Shown: positions 59,492 to 64,000 of the stretch, piece by piece | Layout of the letters: each line of letters begins with the position of its first letter | Numbering within the stretch: the first letter of the stretch is position 1 | NCBI GenBank assembly: GCA_024742875.1 | Contig: JANSXP010000016.1 | Span: 41,583 to 105,582 of the forward strand | Direction of reading: 5' to 3' | Length of the DNA: 64,000 nt | Source of the DNA: Planctomycetaceae bacterium | GTDB taxonomy: Bacteria; Planctomycetota; Planctomycetia; Planctomycetales; Planctomycetaceae | Notes under the pieces: model-generated | Databases searched by the model: none | What the model was told of the DNA's origin: nothing | What the model saw: the letters and a program-made list of their open reading frames with translations, nothing else | Translations under genes and position numbers: made by a program

Positions 59492-62400
59492 ATGCCTGAT
59501 TCGGATCCGTACGAAGAAACACGCCTCCAGCCGGATTCCGGACAATCACTCCATCAGCCTGCCAGTTCCTCCGCTTCGGAGCACATTGGTCGTTATCGGA
59601 TCTTAAGTGAACTGGGCCGCGGCGGGTTTGGTGTCGTCTATCTGGCTCACGACGAAGAGCTGGATCGCAAGGTGGCCATCAAGGTGCCTTTTCGGCGGAT
59701 GCAGCGGGAAGACAGTGAGTCGTTCCTCTACGAAGCCCGGCTGGTTGCCGCACTGGAGCACGATCACATTGTGCCCGTCTATGACGTGGGACAGGCAGAC
59801 GACGGACGCGTTTACATTGTGTCGCGATTTGTCGATGGTCTCACGCTGCGGGAAGAACTCAGTCGTGGTCCGCTGGCGCTTGATGAGGCCATTAAGATTG
59901 TGGCCGCTGTCGCCGACGCTCTGCAGCACGCCCACGACAGCAGTCTGATTCATCGGGATGTGAAGCCGGCCAACATTCTGCTGGATGGCAGTCGACGGCC
60001 CTGGCTGCTGGACTTTGGTGTGGCCCTGAAAGAGGGGCAGGGAGTGGACGGCATGTGTGCCGGCACGCCGGCCTACATGAGTCCGGAGCAGGCACGCGGC
60101 GAAGCCCATCGCATGGATGGCCGCAGTGACGTGTTTGGTTTGGGGATCGTGCTTTATCAGCTGCTCACCGGTCAGCGTCCGTTTGCTGCCGACACGCCTA
60201 CCGGCGTGCTGCATCAGGTACAGTTTGATGAGCCGGATTCGCCCCGCACGGTGAATGCCGACATCCCCCAGGAGCTGGAACGCATCGTGCAGCGGGCCAT
60301 GGAAAAGAAAGTGGCCTTCCGCTATCAGAAAGCGTCCGACTTTGCTGAAGATCTGCGGGCCTATTTGCAGCAGTTGCCGGACGCCTCTGCGCCGACGCTT
60401 CGCGGGCCGACGGCAACCCCCGCGGCGCTGACGCCCGCTTCTGATTCTGTTACGCCGGTGGTGCCGCGAGGCTTGCGGGCGTATGAGGCCAACGATGCCG
60501 ACTTTTTTCTGCGACTGCTGCCAGGCCCCCGCGATCGATTTGGTCTGCCGGATTCGGTGCGCTTCTGGAAATCGCGGATCGAATCGTCCGATTCCGATCA
60601 GTCGTTTGGTGTGGGATTGATTTACGGCCCGTCCGGCTGTGGCAAAACATCGCTGGTGAAAGCGGGGCTGATTCCCAATCTGGACGCCAGCGTTCAGGTG
60701 CTGTTCGTGCAGGCCACCCGCTACGACACAGAGCACGTGCTGCTGCGGTCGCTGCGCAATCTCTATCCCGCAATTCCCGCTGAGGCATCGCTGCCACAGG
60801 TGATGGCACACCTGCGGCAGGGGAAGTACCAGACAGGCGGTCGACGCCTGCTGATTGTGATTGATCAGCTGGAGCAGTGGCTGCATGAGTCACGTGACCT
60901 GGGGGAATCGGCGCTGGTGATGGGGCTGCGGCAGTGTGGCGGAGGATTGCTGCAGAGTCTTCTGCTGATTCGTGACGACTTCTGGATGTCCGTCACGCAG
61001 TTCATGAATGAGCTGGAAATCCCCATCCAGGAGGGCTGGAACGCGGCGTCTGTCAGTCTGTTTGATAAGCCGCATGCGGTCCGGGTGCTGCACGAACTGG
61101 GCGTCGCCTTTGGCAAACTGCCGGAAGGTCGACTCTCCAGTCCGCAGGAGCATTTTCTCAAGTCGGCCGTTTCTGAACTGGCCGAAAATGATCAGGTGAT
61201 CAGCGTTCAGCTGGCCGTATTTGCCGAAATGATGCGCAATCGCAAGTGGCTGCCGGATTCGTTTCGCCGGGTCGGTGGGGCCCTGGGACTGGGCGTGTCT
61301 TTTCTGGAAAACAGTTTCACGGGTCCCGGATCGCCTCCCAATCGTCGGGCCCTGGAGTCGGATTGTCGCCGCGTGCTGCAGACACTGATGCCCAAGACGG
61401 CCGCAGACATCAAGGGGGCCCAGTGTTCCGAAGCCGACCTGCGCTCGTTGCTGCAGCAGCCGGACAGTTCGGAACATTTTGACCAGGTCATCAGTATTCT
61501 GGATGCGGATCTGCGACTGATCACGCCGGTGGAGGAAACGGTGGCCCCCGACAGTACGGTCGATTCCGGCATCGTGACGTCCGGCAGGAAGTACCAGCTG
61601 TCTCACGATTTTCTGGTGCGTCCGACTCGCGCCTGGCTGAATCAGAAACAGCAGGAAACCCGCCGCGGTCGGGCCGAACTGCTGCTGCAGATGCGCTCTG
61701 ACTTCTGGCGTTCCACGCGCGAAGCCAGACAGCTGCCGTCGCTGCTGGAGTGGCTGCAGATTCACGTGTGGACGCGACCGCATCAGCGGACCTCCACCTC
61801 GCAGAAGATGCTGGCGGCCGCCAACCGTCTGCACGGCGGACGGATTGCAACATTTGTTGTCTGTTCGGTTCTGCTTGTGGTCTCCTTTTTGTGGTACCGG
61901 TCGTGGAATCGACAGCGACTGGCCGAAACCGACATGCAGGGAAAAATTGCAGCGCTGCTGGCCGCTTCTCCCGACAAAGCGGGAAATCTGCTGACGGCCA
62001 TTGACTCCGATCGTACGCTGGCGACTGCCCTGCTTGGCGAACGCGTCGATGATGCCGATACTCCGCGGGCGAAACTGTACGCGCGACTGGCCCTGATGCC
62101 GGAACGCCCGCTTTCGACTGGCGAACTGACGTCATTTGTGCGGGAGGTTGAGCCACCGGATCTGGCGGTGATTGCCGCCCGGCTCCAGACCACTGCCAGC
62201 GGTGACCCGACCACAGCGTGGCAGCAAATCGAAGCCGGCCCGCAGCGGGAGCAACTGCAGTGGTTTGGTCTGCTGGCTGCCTGGGACGCCGACGCGGACT
62301 GGGAGGAACGCAGCGAACAGTTGGTGGAGCGATTGGCTGCACTGTCTTCGGTCGCCAGTGCCTCGGGCTACATTGAGCTGCTGCGACCTGTTGGTGATAC

Positions 62401-64000
62401 GCTGATGCCCTCGCTGTCGGCCATGTTTGTTGATCCGGGCAAGTCACGCGTGCAGCGGTCGATTGCTGCGGTTGCTCTGGCCACCTACAGCGACAACCCC
62501 AACCAGTTGTCGCAGCTGCTGGCCACAGCTCAGGCGGAAGACTTTTCTGTTCTGCTGGCGTCTTTGCAGACGCACGGGCCGTCCGCCGTAGAGGCGCTAC
62601 AGACCAGTCTGCAGCAGGTCGATCGTCTGCCCGATCAGGCCGATCGTTTTTTGCCTCTGGAGGCAGCCGATCAGCAGGTTTTGGAACAGGCGGGCGGTTT
62701 TGTGGGCCCCTCGCACGCTTTCTGTCAGAGTCTGCCGACTTCACAGCTGCCGCCAATTTGTCAGCGGATGTCGACTGCTGGCTATGTGCCGATCTGCCTG
62801 CGGCCCTATCGGTTTGAAGAGGCTGAGTTTGCGGCTGTCATCTGGCATCGTCGCGGCGGTGAGTGGGCGCTGTCACGCGATGTGTCTGCCGAGCAGCTCC
62901 GCGAGGAAGCCGTTGAACGCGAGGCAGAGGGCTGGATGGCCGCGGATGTGAGTCCCGCGCCGGCCGGTGATGCGTGGTCGGTCATCTGGCTGGAGAAGGA
63001 TCCTGCTGTAGCCGCCACACAGTTGCTGGTGGAGGTGCCTCAGGGCGACGAAGCGGCCTCGCAGTGGCCGATCAAAAACGGCTATCAGTATCAGACGGGG
63101 CTGGTGACTCGCCGCGATGACGCCGACGTGTACACAGGCCTGCATGTTCGGCTGTGGTACGACGCTCGATCGCGGCAGTTGACAGGCATCACGCGGGCCG
63201 ATTTTGCCCAGGTCGCTGAAGACAATCGACCGGACGTGCCTGCCTCATGGCAGCTGCCGCGGGACGTCCGCCTGTCGCCGGATTCCAATGACCTTGCAGC
63301 GACATGGTGGAGCGGCAGCCCGCTGGAAACGCGGGTGACCGGACCGGCGACCATGGACGAGATTCTCGCTCCCGCACAGGCCTACACGGACAGCGGTTTT
63401 CGGCCGGTGTCCGTGTCGGTGGTGCAGCGCGGTGGTGAGCGGGAAGCCGTGCTCGTGTGGCATCGTGAGATTGACGAACTTCGCAAAGACCAGGTGGCAT
63501 CGCGAACGGCCAGTCTGCATCTGGCTTTGGCGCAGCTGGGAGCAGACGGGCTGCTGTGGGATAGTCTGCAGGATGCCAAAGACGCGCGACTGCGGTCGCT
63601 GCTGATAGACCGCATGGCGGCGTTTGGGATGTCGCCGCAGGCACTGATTGACCGTCTGCAGGTCGAGCAACGACCGGCCGTACAGCAGGCCATTCTCGAT
63701 GCCCTGCTGGAGTTTGCTCCGTCTGATCTGTCGCCCGATGACAGGTCGTTGATCGTCAGCACCGTCACACCGCTGGCAGAGCAGTCCGTCGATTCCGGTG
63801 TGCACTATTCGGCGCGAAAGCTGCTCACGCTTTTCGATCAGACCGTGAAAAATGATCCCGCTGAGACCGACTTCGGGCAGCGGTGGCTGCATACACCGTC
63901 CGGGCATCAGCTGGCCGTGATTGAGCCGGAGCAGTTCACGCAGGGCTCATTGCCGCAAACGATCGGCCGGGATTACAAACGCGAATTTCCTCATCGTCGC
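59492..64000 (+). CDS. Ser/Thr kinase - STAND NTPase - TM - FGE-like protein (3' end outside window)
   Basis: The frame is open from ATG 59492 to the right window edge (1,503 codons seen). Residues ~33-290 are a Hanks-type kinase: GRGGFGVVYLA, VAIKVPF, HRDVKPANILL, DFGVAL and TPAYMSPEQARG, apparently active. Residues ~330-700 are a novel-STAND (nSTAND1-type) NTPase, preceded by FFLRLLPGPRDRFGLPDS, with Walker A GPSGCGKTS (~379-387) and Walker B LLIVIDQLEQWL. A transmembrane helix lies near 785-806. An exported region follows with two copies of a GYVPICLRPY/GFRPVSVSV repeat. The last ~30 residues (AVIEPEQFTQGS, then REFPHRR) are the start of an SUMF1/FGE-like domain. Planctomycete kinase-FGE proteins are known; the role of the STAND module is unknown. 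It is coupled to the glycosyltransferase. Confidence 0.85.
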   Translation, partial: MPDSDPYEETRLQPDSGQSLHQPASSSASEHIGRYRILSELGRGGFGVVYLAHDEELDRKVAIKVPFRRMQREDSESFLYEARLVAALEHDHIVPVYDVGQADDGRVYIVSRFVDGLTLREELSRGPLALDEAIKIVAAVADALQHAHDSSLIHRDVKPANILLDGSRRPWLLDFGVALKEGQGVDGMCAGTPAYMSPEQARGEAHRMDGRSDVFGLGIVLYQLLTGQRPFAADTPTGVLHQVQFDEPDSPRTVNADIPQELERIVQRAMEKKVAFRYQKASDFAEDLRAYLQQLPDASAPTLRGPTATPAALTPASDSVTPVVPRGLRAYEANDADFFLRLLPGPRDRFGLPDSVRFWKSRIESSDSDQSFGVGLIYGPSGCGKTSLVKAGLIPNLDASVQVLFVQATRYDTEHVLLRSLRNLYPAIPAEASLPQVMAHLRQGKYQTGGRRLLIVIDQLEQWLHESRDLGESALVMGLRQCGGGLLQSLLLIRDDFWMSVTQFMNELEIPIQEGWNAASVSLFDKPHAVRVLHELGVAFGKLPEGRLSSPQEHFLKSAVSELAENDQVISVQLAVFAEMMRNRKWLPDSFRRVGGALGLGVSFLENSFTGPGSPPNRRALESDCRRVLQTLMPKTAADIKGAQCSEADLRSLLQQPDSSEHFDQVISILDADLRLITPVEETVAPDSTVDSGIVTSGRKYQLSHDFLVRPTRAWLNQKQQETRRGRAELLLQMRSDFWRSTREARQLPSLLEWLQIHVWTRPHQRTSTSQKMLAAANRLHGGRIATFVVCSVLLVVSFLWYRSWNRQRLAETDMQGKIAALLAASPDKAGNLLTAIDSDRTLATALLGERVDDADTPRAKLYARLALMPERPLSTGELTSFVREVEPPDLAVIAARLQTTASGDPTTAWQQIEAGPQREQLQWFGLLAAWDADADWEERSEQLVERLAALSSVASASGYIELLRPVGDTLMPSLSAMFVDPGKSRVQRSIAAVALATYSDNPNQLSQLLATAQAEDFSVLLASLQTHGPSAVEALQTSLQQVDRLPDQADRFLPLEAADQQVLEQAGGFVGPSHAFCQSLPTSQLPPICQRMSTAGYVPICLRPYRFEEAEFAAVIWHRRGGEWALSRDVSAEQLREEAVEREAEGWMAADVSPAPAGDAWSVIWLEKDPAVAATQLLVEVPQGDEAASQWPIKNGYQYQTGLVTRRDDADVYTGLHVRLWYDARSRQLTGITRADFAQVAEDNRPDVPASWQLPRDVRLSPDSNDLAATWWSGSPLETRVTGPATMDEILAPAQAYTDSGFRPVSVSVVQRGGEREAVLVWHREIDELRKDQVASRTASLHLALAQLGADGLLWDSLQDAKDARLRSLLIDRMAAFGMSPQALIDRLQVEQRPAVQQAILDALLEFAPSDLSPDDRSLIVSTVTPLAEQSVDSGVHYSARKLLTLFDQTVKNDPAETDFGQRWLHTPSGHQLAVIEPEQFTQGSLPQTIGRDYKREFPHRR

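Noticed and set aside
59603..60886. 427-codon minus-strand frame, and other long minus-strand frames to 63907
   Set aside because: All are antisense to the kinase-STAND-FGE gene, whose motifs are continuous in the plus frame from 59492 to the window end.

Overview
The window reads as chromosomal DNA of a Planctomycetota bacterium, probably the Planctomycetaceae sensu lato. The basis is the combination of two giant LEPR-XLL surface proteins, a BBP7-type outer-membrane barrel, a PA14/multiheme cytochrome c/propeller protein, a DUF1559 pseudopilin, Ser/Thr kinases fused to WD40 or STAND/FGE-like modules, ECF sigma factors and a formylglycine sulfatase. It is GC-rich and densely coding on both strands. 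I see no rRNA, CRISPR array, intact insertion sequence or prophage. The genus is not resolvable by eye.

Layout. 1-1.7 kb: the tail of an unidentified gene and a Cys-rich, repeat-bearing lipoprotein-like protein with a terminator. 1.8-3.6 kb: a coupled lipid-type pair, a DUF1295 membrane protein and a Cfa/CNMT-like methyltransferase. 3.7-18.7 kb: a minus-strand block for the cell surface, made of a pentaheme PA14/propeller protein, a 2,932-aa DUF11-repeat protein and a BBP7 porin. 19.1-24.3 kb: a plus-strand block with a metallo-beta-lactamase-fold enzyme, an exported alpha/alpha-toroid protein with a CxxCH motif, a TauE/SafE exporter and a three-enzyme fusion (cysteine desulfurase, persulfide dioxygenase, rhodanese) that looks like a sulfane-sulfur oxidation and sulfite-export unit. 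24.4-29.3 kb: an ECF sigma factor, a small protein and a kinase-WD40 gene; the kinase is broken by an in-frame TAA.

29.8-43.4 kb: mixed single genes. These are a sulfatase, a citrate-synthase homologue that has apparently lost both catalytic histidines, TPR proteins, a Tat-exported TIM-barrel protein, a LolA-like lipoprotein, a zinc-ribbon/TM/helical-repeat protein and a creatininase-family hydrolase. 43.7 kb: tRNA-Leu(CAA) with a visible promoter and a strong terminator, followed by a probable gene remnant. 44.2-50.5 kb: the second giant LEPR-XLL protein, which shares its C-terminal repeat type with the first. 50.6-55.2 kb: small membrane proteins, an Asp/Asn hydroxylase-like oxygenase, an ECF42-type sigma factor coupled to its DGPF/YCII partner, and a DUF1559 pseudopilin.

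55.3-64 kb: a P4H-like oxygenase facing a tight four-gene run made of a papain-like protease with a proline-rich stalk, a small protein with a Gly/Cys-rich tail, a two-domain glycosyltransferase and a kinase-STAND-TM-FGE-like protein cut by the window edge. This run and the sulfur-handling block are the most interesting systems here. Functional calls rest on motifs read by eye; no database search was possible.
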